NCBI RefSeq assembly: GCF_000154825.1
Contig: NZ_DS560018.1
Location: 112,480-176,479 of the forward strand
DNA length: 64,000 bases
Direction: 5' to 3'
Source: Anaerofustis stercorihominis DSM 17244
GTDB lineage: Bacteria > Bacillota > Clostridia > Eubacteriales > Anaerofustaceae
Positions 17,078 to 26,800 of the stretch are shown piece by piece (within the stretch, counting starts at the first letter, position 1; every line of letters begins with the position of its first letter). The notes beneath the pieces are model-generated. The model was not told where the DNA came from, did not search any database, and saw only the letters and a program-made list of their open reading frames with translations. The position numbers and the translations under genes are program-made.

Positions 17078-18493
17078 ATGAAAAAGAACGATACAAATAA
17101 CTTTGGTATTTTTAACAATTTACAGGAAGCAAACGATAGATTAGATGCTATTATAGAAAATTCATTTGACGGTATATATATAACTGACGGAAACGCAAAT
17201 ACAATAAAAGCGAATAAATCTTATGAAATGATAACAGGACTTAAAAAAGAAGAAGTCATCGGCAAAAATATGCTGGATTTAGTAAAAAATAATGTTATTT
17301 CCGTATCAGGATCATTACTTGCTATGCAAAAAAAGAAACCTATTACGCTTCAGCAGGAATTTAAAACAGGGAAAAAAGCCTTGATAACAAGCTCTCCGGT
17401 CATAGATGACAATGGAAATATTATCATGGTAGTAACAAATGTAAGAGACTTGACTGAAATATATAATTTAAAAGAAGAAATAGGAAGAAAACAAATAATA
17501 GATACGAATAAAGAACATAAATTAAGTCCGATAAATAATAATCCGACTATTGTAGATGATATAATCTGTGTCGATAAAAAATCCATAGAAGCACTAAATA
17601 TTGCGGATAAAGTGGCAGGACTTGATACAACGGTAATGTTACTTGGAGAAACGGGAGTAGGAAAAGAACTGTTTGCAAACCATATATATAAAAACAGCAA
17701 CAGAAAAGATAAGCCCTTCATAAAAATAAACTGCGGAGCAATATCTCCAAATCTTGTTGAAAGTGAACTTTTCGGCTACGAAAAAGGTTCTTTTACGGGA
17801 GCAAATAAAAACGGGAAAGCCGGATTATTCGAAGTTGCGGATAAAGGGACTATATTTTTAGATGAAATCGGTGAACTTCCTCTTGATATGCAAGTAAAAT
17901 TATTAAGAGTTTTACAGGAACAGGAAATTGAAAGGATAGGAGGAACAAAACCAATAAAAATAGATGTGAGGATCATTGCTGCAACAAATGCAGATATGGA
18001 AGATATGGTCGAAAATAAATTATTTAGAAAAGATCTTTATTACAGGCTTATGGTATTTCCTATCTATATACCTTCTCTAAGAGAAAGAAAAGAAGACATA
18101 ATCCCTCTAACAAACTTATTTATAAATAATTTTAATGATAAGTACGGATTTAATAAAAAGTTCAGCGAAAGTGCATTAAGTAAATTAAAAAATTATGATT
18201 GGCCGGGAAATATCAGAGAACTTAGAAATATTGTGGAAAGAGGTCTTATTATAAGTAATACCGAAAGAGTAAATTCAAAAGATTTACCTTTAAACATCAA
18301 CCCTAAAAATAACCCTTATGGAGACATTGAACTTAAGGAAACCAATGATTTAAAAAAATTGGTTGAAAGTATAGAGCTTAAATATATAAATGAAGCATAT
18401 AAAAAATATAAGAACGTAAGAGATGCAGCGGCAAGCTTAAATATGGATCCGTCTACTTTTGTTAGGAAAAGAAAGAGATATACAAAAAAATAG
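17078..18493 (+). CDS. PAS-domain sigma-54-dependent transcriptional activator
   Basis: Enhancer-binding activator of 471 residues. An N-terminal PAS domain (about 18-125, [20 protein letters not shown]) is followed by an AAA+ domain (about 165-395). The AAA+ domain shows Walker A GETGVGKE, the sigma-54 contact loop GSFTGA (usually GAFTGA), Walker [10 protein letters not shown] and the arginine-finger region [10 protein letters not shown] Fis-type helix-turn-helix closes the protein (about 440-465, [20 protein letters not shown]). It should activate a -24/-12 promoter in response to a small molecule or redox signal sensed by PAS. No clear -24/-12 promoter or target gene is seen next to it. 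Confidence 0.92.
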   Translation: MKKNDTNNFGIFNNLQEANDRLDAIIENSFDGIYITDGNANTIKANKSYEMITGLKKEEVIGKNMLDLVKNNVISVSGSLLAMQKKKPITLQQEFKTGKKALITSSPVIDDNGNIIMVVTNVRDLTEIYNLKEEIGRKQIIDTNKEHKLSPINNNPTIVDDIICVDKKSIEALNIADKVAGLDTTVMLLGETGVGKELFANHIYKNSNRKDKPFIKINCGAISPNLVESELFGYEKGSFTGANKNGKAGLFEVADKGTIFLDEIGELPLDMQVKLLRVLQEQEIERIGGTKPIKIDVRIIAATNADMEDMVENKLFRKDLYYRLMVFPIYIPSLRERKEDIIPLTNLFINNFNDKYGFNKKFSESALSKLKNYDWPGNIRELRNIVERGLIISNTERVNSKDLPLNINPKNNPYGDIELKETNDLKKLVESIELKYINEAYKKYKNVRDAAASLNMDPSTFVRKRKRYTKK

Positions 18494-18515
18494 AAGATTT
18501 TTTCTATGGATCAAT

Positions 18516-18552
18516 CTTAAGAGTCTTGACTAAAAATCAAGACTCTTATTTT
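18516..18552 (+). terminator. Terminator of the sigma-54 activator gene
   Basis: AAGAGTCTTGA pairs with TCAAGACTCTT, followed by ATTTTATT, 25-60 bp after the stop codon. Confidence 0.85.
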
Positions 18553-18916
18553 ATTAAAATTTATAAATGTATGACTAAAAGAAAGCTTCATGTAAATTGA
18601 ACAAATTTTATTTAATTAATATTTCTTATAATAAATATTTTTATAAATAAAATGTTAACAGATTTTAGACAGAAAACCAGAACAAGCAGGTTTAAGTAAA
18701 AAATACTTATAAATTTTAAGTCGTTTATAAATAACAAATATCATGTAAGCAAATCTGCTCATATTGGCTTCTGCGATTCGCACGATCATATATTCTTTAG
18801 AAATTTTTAATAATATAAGCCAATTTGCTTTATCAAGATTTACGAACCGAACAAATAAATCCCGGTATTCATTAACGTTCTGCCTTAAAAATATCAGGAT
18901 TTAATGAATAAACCCC
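18553..18916. other. Gene-free stretch with nested inverted repeats
   Basis: No gene is seen. AAGCAAAT (18747-18754) and ATTGGCTT (18763-18770) pair in order with the arms of AAGCCAATTTGCTT (18817-18830), leaving an eight-base bulge. A second pair, TATTCATTAA (18866-18875) and TTAATGAATA (18901-18910), lies next to the ABC-F stop codon and may help end that transcript, although no strong T-tract follows. Confidence 0.5.
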
Positions 18917-20440
18917 TTATAAGTGAATCACTCTGTCACAGAAATCTTTATAAAACTCCTCTTCGTGAGAGACCAATATCACGCTTCCTCTGAAGAGGCG
19001 CAGTGCTTTTTTGAGTGCTTCTTTTGCGTTTTTGTCGAGATGATTGGTCGGTTCGTCCATTATAAGGAAATTGCAGGGGCTAAGTGTAAGAAGACACATT
19101 TTTATTTTTGCCTGTTCTCCGCCGCTAAGGGAAGATATTTTCTGATTTGAATGTTTGAAATTCACTCCGCACCTTGAAAGGTGACGTCTGACTTCTTTTT
19201 CCGAAAGCTTTGTGAAGCTATCGGAAACTATTTCGATCGGGGTCATTTTACCGTCTTCCCAAATTAGGTCCTGTTCGTAGTATCCTATTATGACCTGAGG
19301 AGAAAATTCAAATGAGCCGCCGAGTTTTTCCATATTTCCCGTAAGGGTCTTTAATAAGGTGGATTTACCTATGCCGTTAAATCCTGTTATAACGACTTTT
19401 TCTCCTCCCTTAATGGATAAGATGATATCCCTTAAGACAGGGTAGTCATATCCCACTTTAAGGCGGTTTACTTTAAGCTGTTCCGTGTTATTCAGTACAA
19501 GGCTCTTAAAGTCGAAGACGGGCTTTATTTCTCTTGTATCCAAGGCTTCCATTTTATCCATCCTCTCCAGCTGTTTACGTCTGCCCTTAGCCATCCTTGT
19601 CTTTCTTCCCGCAATGTTCCTTCTTATGAATTCCTCTGTCTTTTTGATTTCTCTTTGCTGAGCGTTGTATTTTCTGATGTAGTCCTCTCTGAGCATTTCT
19701 TTCTTTTTGAGGAACTCACTGTAAGTCCCGTAGTATTTATTGATTTTACCGTTATCTATATCGCATATCCTGTTGGATATGTTTTCCAAAAAGGTATGGT
19801 CGTGAGAGACTACCATAAATGCGTTGTCTGAATTTTTAAGGTATTCGCTAAGCCATGCTACGTGCTCTTTGTCAAGAAAGTTGGTGGGTTCGTCCAAAAT
19901 GAGGACGTCCGGCTTTTGAAGAAGTAGTTTTGAAAGGATGACTTTAGCCCTTTGACCTCCGCTCAAACGGACTACTTTTCTGTCAAGACCTATTGCATCA
20001 AGCCCAAGCCCGGTGGAAATCTGTTTGATTTTCGTATCTATTTCGTAAAAACCTTCCATTTCCAGCCTTTCCTGATATTTACCTGCCTTGTCAAGTGCCG
20101 TTAAGTCACCCTCTGCGGATTTGATGTAAAGTTCGTTCATTTTCTCTTCGGTGGTGTATAATTCCATGAATGAAGATTTCAGGAAGTCTTCTATGGTGAT
20201 TTCATCGTCTATTTTGGCGTACTGATCAAGATATCCGACTTTTATCTTTTTGTCCCATACTACCCTTCCTTCGTCGGGAACGGTAAGTCCCGTACATATT
20301 TTTATAAAGGTGCTTTTCCCCGCACCGTTCTGACCTACTATCCCAATATGTTCGCCCTTATTTAGCGTCATATCCGCATCCTTGAATAAGACCGTATCCG
20401 AATATGAATGAAAAAGATTTTTAATATATAATAAACTCAT
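18917..20440 (-). CDS. ABC-F family ATPase, probable ribosome-protection (antibiotic resistance) type
   Basis: Soluble ABC protein with two nucleotide-binding domains and no membrane segment, the ABC-F arrangement; these act on the ribosome. Domain 1 has GQNGAGKST (36-44), LSGGQ and LILDEPTNFLD. The linker (about 250-310) is Lys/Arg-rich (RRNIAGRKTRMAKGRRKQLE). Domain 2 has GFNGIGKST, LSGGEQ and LIMDEPTNHLD. Length (507) fits both housekeeping and resistance ABC-Fs. The long leader with a peptide ORF, alternative hairpins and a terminator is the kind of control typical of inducible resistance ABC-Fs. That context, not a domain, is my reason for suspecting a protection role. Confidence 0.88.
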   Translation of the reverse strand: MSLLYIKNLFHSYSDTVLFKDADMTLNKGEHIGIVGQNGAGKSTFIKICTGLTVPDEGRVVWDKKIKVGYLDQYAKIDDEITIEDFLKSSFMELYTTEEKMNELYIKSAEGDLTALDKAGKYQERLEMEGFYEIDTKIKQISTGLGLDAIGLDRKVVRLSGGQRAKVILSKLLLQKPDVLILDEPTNFLDKEHVAWLSEYLKNSDNAFMVVSHDHTFLENISNRICDIDNGKINKYYGTYSEFLKKKEMLREDYIRKYNAQQREIKKTEEFIRRNIAGRKTRMAKGRRKQLERMDKMEALDTREIKPVFDFKSLVLNNTEQLKVNRLKVGYDYPVLRDIILSIKGGEKVVITGFNGIGKSTLLKTLTGNMEKLGGSFEFSPQVIIGYYEQDLIWEDGKMTPIEIVSDSFTKLSEKEVRRHLSRCGVNFKHSNQKISSLSGGEQAKIKMCLLTLSPCNFLIMDEPTNHLDKNAKEALKKALRLFRGSVILVSHEEEFYKDFCDRVIHL

Positions 20441-20504
20441 TTTGTTTTCCTCGCTGATTTATATTTATTTAATCTCACCTTCTTCAATGAATAAAACAAT
20501 CAAA

Positions 20505-20532
20505 TAAAAAAGAAGGCGGTATCTGCCTTCTT
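20505..20532 (-). terminator. Conditional terminator (attenuator) of the ABC-F gene
   Basis: AAGAAGGC and GCCTTCTT pair, followed on the minus strand by a run of six T, about 65 bp upstream of the ABC-F start. The stem's first strand can instead pair with GCCTTCT just upstream, which would prevent termination. Confidence 0.85.
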
Positions 20533-20697
20533 GAAAAATAGAAGGCTACGGACCGTAACGCTGTCCATAGCCTAAATTTTTATCGGGAAGAAAGTAAGAA
20601 AATAAATACCTTTAAAGGTTTATTTTAAAACTTTATTTACATTCCCGATGAATATTTTATGCTCTGCACAACGTTCATCGTTTCATTTGCACAGAGC
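20533..20697 (-). promoter_or_regulatory. Alternative leader hairpins controlling ABC-F termination
   Basis: Read on the minus strand in order: GCTCTGTGCAA pairs with TTGTGCAGAGC (20687-20697 with 20661-20671, two G-U pairs), and its first arm lies in the leader peptide's last codons. TTCCCGAT/ATCGGGAA (20642-20649 with 20582-20589) makes a long-range stem. AGGCTATGGAC/GTCCGTAGCCT (20563-20573 with 20543-20553) is an anti-antiterminator candidate. GCCTTCT (20540-20546) can pair with AGAAGGC (20525-20531) as an antiterminator. Confidence 0.75.
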
Positions 20698-20737
20698 CGA
20701 GTTTTCTAACGATTTTGTCTGTTTTGTAAAAGTTCAT
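20675..20737 (-). CDS. 20-residue leader peptide of the ABC-F attenuator
   Basis: A short ORF with a strong ribosome site (AAAGGAG, seven bases before ATG) encodes a basic peptide beginning MNFYKTDKIV and ending SVQMKR before TGA. It sits about 25 bp after a near-consensus promoter and about 235 bp upstream of the ABC-F start. Its last codons overlap the first leader hairpin, so a ribosome stalled on it would keep that hairpin open. Ribosome stalling by an antibiotic is the usual trigger in such leaders; which drug cannot be told from sequence. Confidence 0.7.
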   Translation of the reverse strand: MNFYKTDKIVRKLGSVQMKR

Positions 20738-20761
20738 GACCGTCTCCTTTTTTCTAAGCTC

Positions 20762-20790
20762 ATAATATCAGAGCTTATGGGTTTTGTCAA
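20762..20790 (-). promoter_or_regulatory. Promoter of the ABC-F leader transcript
   Basis: On the minus strand TTGACA (20785-20790) and TATTAT (20762-20767) are spaced by exactly 17 bases. The leader-peptide ribosome site begins about 14 bases after the -10. Confidence 0.8.
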
Positions 20791-20862
20791 ATGGGGAATA
20801 TTAGAGACGCCTATGGTTCATAACTTGAGAAAGATTTGAAACAATCAAATTTATAATAATTA

Positions 20863-20886
20863 TAAAAAGCACCCTATTGGGTGCTT
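20863..20886 (-). terminator. Terminator of the ridA gene
   Basis: AAGCACCC/GGGTGCTT with a four-base loop, followed on the minus strand by TTTTTATA, directly downstream of ridA. Confidence 0.85.
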
Positions 20887-20895
20887 CGATCCTGA

Positions 20896-21270
20896 TCATT
20901 CAACTGCGGCAATGACTTCGACTTCAACGAGGACGTCTTTTGGAAGTCTTGATACTTCAACACACGACCTTGCAGGTTTGGAAACGAAGTATTTTTCATA
21001 AACTCCGTTAAAATCCGCAAAATCTTCAATATCGCTTAAAAAGCATGTAGTCTTTATTACTTTATCAAAACCGCTTCCCGCTTCTTTTAATATCTGTTCT
21101 ATATTTTGGCATACTCTCTTTGCCTGTACTTTTATATCACCTTCGATTATTTCTCCGCTTTCGGGGATTATCGGTATCTGTCCCGACGCATATAACATAC
21201 CCTTTATGATTATTCCCTGTGAATAAGGCCCTATTGCCTGAGGTGCTTTTTTTGTTGATACTATTTTCAT
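20896..21270 (-). CDS. ridA: RidA family enamine/imine deaminase
   Basis: Cytoplasmic enzyme that hydrolyses reactive enamine/imine intermediates released by PLP-dependent enzymes such as threonine dehydratase. The 124 residues from the ATG chosen here carry the family signature: [10 protein letters not shown] near the N terminus, SGQIPI, an Arg in the [20 protein letters not shown] block (conserved Arg and terminal Glu bind the substrate). AGGAAGAG precedes this ATG. An in-frame TTG six codons upstream lies within that ribosome site. The gene stands alone with its own terminator. Confidence 0.93.
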   Translation of the reverse strand: MKIVSTKKAPQAIGPYSQGIIIKGMLYASGQIPIIPESGEIIEGDIKVQAKRVCQNIEQILKEAGSGFDKVIKTTCFLSDIEDFADFNGVYEKYFVSKPARSCVEVSRLPKDVLVEVEVIAAVE

Positions 21271-21288
21271 ATTATCTCTTCCTTTCAA

Positions 21289-21589
21289 TCAAACTGTTTT
21301 TATTATATCATATTTTTTCCTTTTTGATATACAGCCTATCATATAAACTCCCAAAATCAAATAAAAACACCTTGACCGTATCCGATAAAAAAACATTATT
21401 CCCATTTAAATTTACTGTTTTTTAGTTCCTTTTTGATTTTATATACCGTTAAAATCATCACTTATCAAGTAATAACTTCTTAAATCTATCTTAAAATACA
21501 TACCGCTAAAAATCAAATACATCAAAAGTATAATTAAAATGATATATTTATTTTATACCCCGCATATATATCCAATCAAATAAATATCC
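21289..21589. other. Gene-free stretch
   Basis: AT-rich DNA between ridA and the HD-domain gene. I see no gene, hairpin terminator or convincing promoter in it. Confidence 0.5.
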
Positions 21590-22180
21590 CTACCCCTCAT
21601 ACCCTATCATCATTTCATCAATTTCATCTTCACAGTCTTTCATTGCTTCCAAAGTATCTTTAAGTAAATCATTAAGTTCCATTCCAAGCATTTCCGCTCC
21701 CCTTTTGATTATGTCCCTGTCGCACCCAGCCGCAAACCCTTTGCTTTTGAATTTCTTTTTAAGGCTCTTAAGCTCCATATCTTTCGTGCTCTTCGACGGT
21801 CTCATCAATGCCGCCGCATTTATAAGTCCCGTAAGTTCATCGACTGCAAAAAGCACCTTCTCCATTTCATGCTCGGGCTTTATATCTGAACATATCCCAT
21901 AACCGTGAGAGCATACCGAACGTATGACGCTTTCGTTCACTCCGCCCTCTTTCAGCAGATCTACTGCCTTTTTACAGTGTTCATCGGGATAAAGCTCAAA
22001 GTCTATATCGTGAAGGAGACCGACTATTCCCCAGTACTCTCTCTCACCCTCATACCCCAGCTTATTTGCATACCACATCAAAACCTTTTCCAACGTTATT
22101 GCATGTCTTATATGAAAAGCCTCTTTGTTATATTTCTTAAATAGCTCAAATGCTTCGTCTCTTGTAATATCAGTTTTCAT
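21590..22180 (-). CDS. HD-domain hydrolase
   Basis: A 196-residue metal-dependent phosphohydrolase of the HD superfamily. The metal ligands are visible as HAITLEKVL (first His), LLHDIDFELYPDEH (HD pair plus His) and AVDELTGL (last Asp). The C-terminal half is helical and ends with an acidic tail (MKDCEDEIDEMM). This subtype (HDIG-like proteins annotated as HAD/HD hydrolases in Clostridia) has no fixed substrate; nucleotides are likely. It has AGGAGA at the start and no same-strand partner closer than ridA. Confidence 0.82.
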   Translation of the reverse strand: MKTDITRDEAFELFKKYNKEAFHIRHAITLEKVLMWYANKLGYEGEREYWGIVGLLHDIDFELYPDEHCKKAVDLLKEGGVNESVIRSVCSHGYGICSDIKPEHEMEKVLFAVDELTGLINAAALMRPSKSTKDMELKSLKKKFKSKGFAAGCDRDIIKRGAEMLGMELNDLLKDTLEAMKDCEDEIDEMMIGYEG

Positions 22181-22200
22181 TTCTCCTCCTAAAACCTAAT

Positions 22201-23382
22201 TTATATTTGTAATCATAAAATAAATTATGAACCTAAAAACCCTCTTTGTCAATACAGTTAAGGGACTCAGTTCCCTATGGCCCCTGTGAAGTTTTTTTTA
22301 TGAAGAAAAAAAACAACTTAATAAAACTCGCAAATCTTGCTGATGCAAATCCCCTGCACAACAAACTAAAAAATCCTGTAGTTTAATATTCCAAAGTATA
22401 TCCGGATTAAAAATCCGTCCCGTTTTTCAAATGGGAAAAAAGTCAAATCCTTTCACTTCGTAGTGCCTAAGCCCTCGTGGGAGTGATATTAAACTTACCT
22501 AAGTTATTCACCCGCATATTACCCAAAAGAGTCATTAACTTTAACAAACGATAAACCTTTTATGTGAAAGGTTGGGATAGCGGTCATTTCAAAATTCGAA
22601 TAAGATTTCAACTGATTTATACTTCAAAAAAACAAACATATTTTTATCTATAAAATATGTTCGGTCAATAGAGGAATAAACAACATGAACAATTTCGCTT
22701 TATAGATATTTGTGGATTATCGATTAATATCGCCCGCGTTCCTTAGAAGAGAAGCTATCCCACACATTTTTATATTTTGCGGCAGTATAACAGTCTTTTC
22801 AATAATCCCTAATAAGGCTTTTACTGATTAATATCTCGAAGAAACAAATATTTTTATTTATAAAATACGTCCGTTCCTTAGACTTATAGCAAATTCAAGC
22901 GTATTTTTTATAATATTTACAAGATACTTTTAATTTCTTCCCGCAATTTCTCTAAACGACCACTGCTTTAGTGGAAATATAAAAATTGATGTCATTACTT
23001 ATCTTTTAATCCCCCAATTAAATATATCTAAAAACCTTCGGCTTTTCCTCTATAAATAAAACTTTTACACTCTATTAAAGGTAATAAAATATAAAATCTT
23101 TATTTATTGGGTCGGGGTAGCGGTCGTTTCAAAAATCTCGGGAAGAGATTTTTAGAAAATCCGACCGCGTTAAAAGATTCCGCGGCGATTGAGCGGAAGC
23201 CTTTTTTCCCCATTTTTGTGGCTTCGGACAAAAATGGGTCGCCCTTTAGGGCGAAACTATTATACCTTCATTTGTAAAATAGATGTAAAACTTTAGTAAA
23301 GACTAACCAAAGTATATTGTATAAAAAATGTAAAAAAATATAATGATAGTAAGAAAGGAAGTATATATAAGGAGACAGAAAA
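22201..23382. other. Gene-free, hairpin-rich block with diverged internal repeats
   Basis: About 1.2 kb without a credible gene. Hairpins include AGGGA/TCCCT near 22261, GGATT/AATCC near 22404, CACT/AGTG near 22455, GGGATAGC/GCTATCCC (about 22574 and 22753), ACATATTTTTA/TAAAATATGT near 22640 and CCACT/AGTGG near 22961. Two segments resemble each other: around 22570 (GGGATAGCGGTCATTTCAAAA) and 23112 (GGGGTAGCGGTCGTTTCAAAA). Another pair is at about 22635 and 22848. The last 150 bp are strikingly structured (separate entry). Confidence 0.6.
23112..23256. repeat. Cluster of four strong hairpins upstream of a small secreted-protein gene
   Basis: In order: GCGGTCG...CGACCGC enclosing AAAAATCTC/GAGATTTTT; TTCCGC/GCGGAA; CCCATTTTTGT/ACAAAAATGGG, a perfect 11-bp stem with loop GGCTTCGG; and CGCCCT/AGGGCG with a two-base loop. 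The GC-rich stems stand out against very AT-rich surroundings. A folded RNA or a palindromic mobile element would both look like this. Confidence 0.7.
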
Positions 23383-23838
23383 ATGAAAAGGAACAATATA
23401 ATCATAGGTGCGGTTTGTATGCTGATAGCTGTTTACTTTCTTTTCTCTATGATACCGTCTCTTGCCCTTACCGACATTATATATTCTTCATACGAAAATA
23501 AAGGCAAAACAAACTCTTACGATATATCCCTGACTACAGAAACTCCCCCTTCAAATATGTTAACGGCAGAAAATAAGGAAAAGAACAAAGGGAAAGATAT
23601 CAACAGAGAATTCAAATTGTCGGATATAAAAGTAATTCACAGCTTTATCGGTGCAAACTGTTACTTTGAACGAGAGTTTACCGATTACGTAAGTGTTGGA
23701 GGAAAGAAACTGGTATACGACACTTTCAAAACCAAAGAAAGTGCAAAGATGAAGTACAGTTTTAAAGAAGGCAGATGGACGATAACAGACCATCGTCTGA
23801 TGACTGATGAAACTAGCGGGACGGCAGTAAATCTATAA
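23383..23838 (+). CDS. Small exported or membrane-anchored protein of unknown function
   Basis: A 151-residue protein I cannot assign. It begins with a hydrophobic segment (about 7-28, IIIGAVCMLIAVYFLFS) that acts as a signal anchor or uncleaved signal peptide. A polar extracellular part follows with no Cys pair beyond Cys93 and no known motif. A ribosome site (AAGGAGA) precedes the ATG, and a shared bidirectional terminator follows. It is transcribed away from the hairpin-rich block and toward the large surface-protein gene on the other strand. Confidence 0.75.
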   Translation: MKRNNIIIGAVCMLIAVYFLFSMIPSLALTDIIYSSYENKGKTNSYDISLTTETPPSNMLTAENKEKNKGKDINREFKLSDIKVIHSFIGANCYFEREFTDYVSVGGKKLVYDTFKTKESAKMKYSFKEGRWTITDHRLMTDETSGTAVNL

Positions 23839-23841
23839 ATA

Positions 23842-23870
23842 AAAAGGACGCATTAAGCGTCCTTTTATTT
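23842..23870. terminator. Bidirectional terminator
   Basis: AAAAGGACGC/GCGTCCTTTT with a five-base loop and T-tracts on both strands. It separates the small exported protein gene from the end of the large surface-protein gene. Confidence 0.85.
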
Positions 23871-26800
23871 TACCTTGACATTTTTTATCTTGCTCCAATC
23901 TCCGTAATATACCTTGCTTCCCACATCTATCCTTCCCCTTACTCTGAATGAATAGATCTTATTCTTTTTAAGCTTCTTAATGGTATATTTCAAATCCTCG
24001 GTCGTCACATATTTGTAATAGGTGTTGCTGTCCTTTACTTTATAAGCCACATGATATTTTAAAACTCCGGAACTCTTTTGAGATTTTATCGTAAGCGTCA
24101 CGGATTTCGACTTGGTCGAAGCCTTTGAAATAGTCCCTTTCTTAGGCTTTATTATAAATCCTTTTTTAACGCTTCCCGCATAAGTATTTATCCCGGTAAT
24201 CGTAACATAAGCCTTTCCCGCTTTTAGATTGTCACGATAGCTCAATTTATAGTCCTTATTCAGCTTAAGTGTCTTTTTACCTATCTTTATCACAGGCTTT
24301 TGACCTATCTTCTTTCCGGTATACACTTTCGTTTTGATACCGCTTATCTTAGCCGACGCTATATTCGGCTTTACGCTGATTTTTGCTATTTTACCGGTAA
24401 TATTTCCCAGGTAATTTTGTACTTTTACAAAGTAATATGTCGTACCTTCTTTATTCGTGGAAGGTTTATAAGAAGCAGAAACAGCCCCTTTTATTGCTTT
24501 TGCACCGCTAAGTGAATTCTTGGTATTGCTGTACCACTGATATTTCAAATCCCCGCCTGTGGCTTTTACGCTCAAAGCCTTGGCAGACTGATTTTTGTAA
24601 TAAGTGCTTGATACTGCATTTACCGTGATTACAGGCTTCGTACATATCACAAACTTATATCCGTTTTCTTTTGCATAGCTTTCGGCGTACGAACCCGACG
24701 AGGAATAGATGGTAAAGCTTGAGGATTTATTTCCGAAGACATTTTCCCCAATGACTTTTACGCTTGAAGGGATATATATACCGTTTAGTTTGGTGCAGTC
24801 GAAGAATGCATAATCTTCGATTTCTCTTACGGAAGACGGAAGTACCACACCGCTCAAACTCGAACATTTATAAAATGCCTCTCTGCCTATCTTCGTTATC
24901 CTCCTGCTTCCCACAGATTCCACATTCACGTTCATCGGCAGATCCCCCTTTGAAGTAAAGCTTCCCTTTATTCCTTTTACCGTCACATCACCGCTATATA
25001 TGTCATAAAGATAAGTAACTTTTCCTCCGCTTAAAGATACTTCTTCGATATCAGATAAGATGTCCACTCTCGAAACTTTAAACGCCCTTATGCCGTTTTT
25101 GTTCATGAGCATATAATAAACGTTATGTTTACCCACATCTCTGAATTTCATTATATCCAATGAGTAATCCTTCGGATCGGTGCTCGCCTTATTCGAATAT
25201 ATAACGCTGTATCCATTCGGAAGTTCACCTTCATCAAGACCGAAAACGCTTCCGTTATATGTATCCGTAGAAATACTCATAACAGGGAGCTTACCCATAT
25301 CGTTAAGGCTAAGTCCCTCTTTATTTATTCCCGTTAAGTCAGCCTTTTTTATCATAACTATCCCATCGGAAGATATATCGAATATGGTCTTTAAATCATT
25401 ATCGCTTTCTTCGATATTTACCACATCTTTAGAAGCGGTCAAAGTCCCGTCCAGATCCAGTCTCTCATTTATATAGACTTTTCCCTCTGCATTAAGGCTT
25501 ACCCCCTCGTCTATCTTCATTCCCGCATATAACTTCCAGATGCTGTCTTTATTTACATTGTAAGATTTCTTATTTTCACTGCTGTTTAAAGGTATGTCTT
25601 TCAATGAGAATACCGTTCCCGAAGCATTGATATTTACATTTTTCGCCTTGTCTATATAAGGTCCGAAAACAGGGTCGTAAACCTTAGCTCCCTTTTCGAT
25701 ATTCACATTTATATTATTCCTTATGACCGCGTCACCGTTAGGAGGATAGTCGGAACCTACGTACAATGTTTTTACATTGCAGGTCTTTGACATATCAAAA
25801 TCAACGTCGTCATAAAATCCTCTCCATAGGAAAGCGACTTCTTCACTGCAGTAAACATTATCCGAAAAATCCACATCGATTTTCTTCGTATATCCGTTTT
25901 GAGAACCTATATTGACTCCGGTGTTAAAGTTTGCATTTTTGACTTCTCCTTTAATATTTCCTACGCTTGTGTATCCTCCGCTTCCGAATACCACCAAGTT
26001 TTCAAAGGTCGGTCCGTCTATATTTATATCTATATTATCGAAATTACCTATCTTGGAAATCTCGTCTTTTGCCCCCGATGAGGAGATAAAATATACTTTT
26101 CCCTTCTCTTCTTTCATCCCGCTGTAATAGTCGACGGTTCCCCCTTGTCCGCCGCCGTAAACATATCCGCCGAAGGTTATATTACCCCTTAGGTTCAAAC
26201 TTCCCTTTTTAAAGAAGTTGTATTCGCCGTTTGCAAGTATACATTCTCCGCTGACGTTCATCATAGAAGATTTTGTATTTACTACGTTTACTGCGGAATT
26301 ATTGATTACATTTACGTACTTCATTCCTCCGTATATCTTAGCTACGTCCGTATTGGTAACATTAACGCTCATATTGTTTATATCAGCATGATCGCTTGCT
26401 CCGTAAATCTCCGCATTTTCCATTCCCGTACAGTTATTTACGTTTACGGATAGATTTCCTCCCACATACTGAGATTTATTATTTGAATTGGTTTGATTGT
26501 AAATCCCGTATATCTTAGGATAATTGGTAGGCTTCATTGCACAGCCTAAGAAATTCAGCGTAAGGTCGCCTTTAACGATGCCTCCGTTATATATCCCGTA
26601 CTGACCGTTTGTAAGTACCCCCGCATACCTAACGTCGACATTAACGCTCTTTGCGGTTATTTCTCTGTTTTCTCCCTGTCCCTGAATTGCATAAACCGAG
26701 CCTATCTGTCCTCCGCTTACTTTTATATTAATGTTGCCCACACTAAGGGGTCCTTTATCTTTATCCGCATACTGTATCCATGCGCCTCTAAGCTCGGAAG

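Noticed and set aside
22201..23382. Assigning the hairpin-rich block to a named large RNA class such as ROOL, OLE or GOLLD
   Set aside because: I cannot recognise the defining conserved motifs of any class by eye, so only the structure itself is reported.
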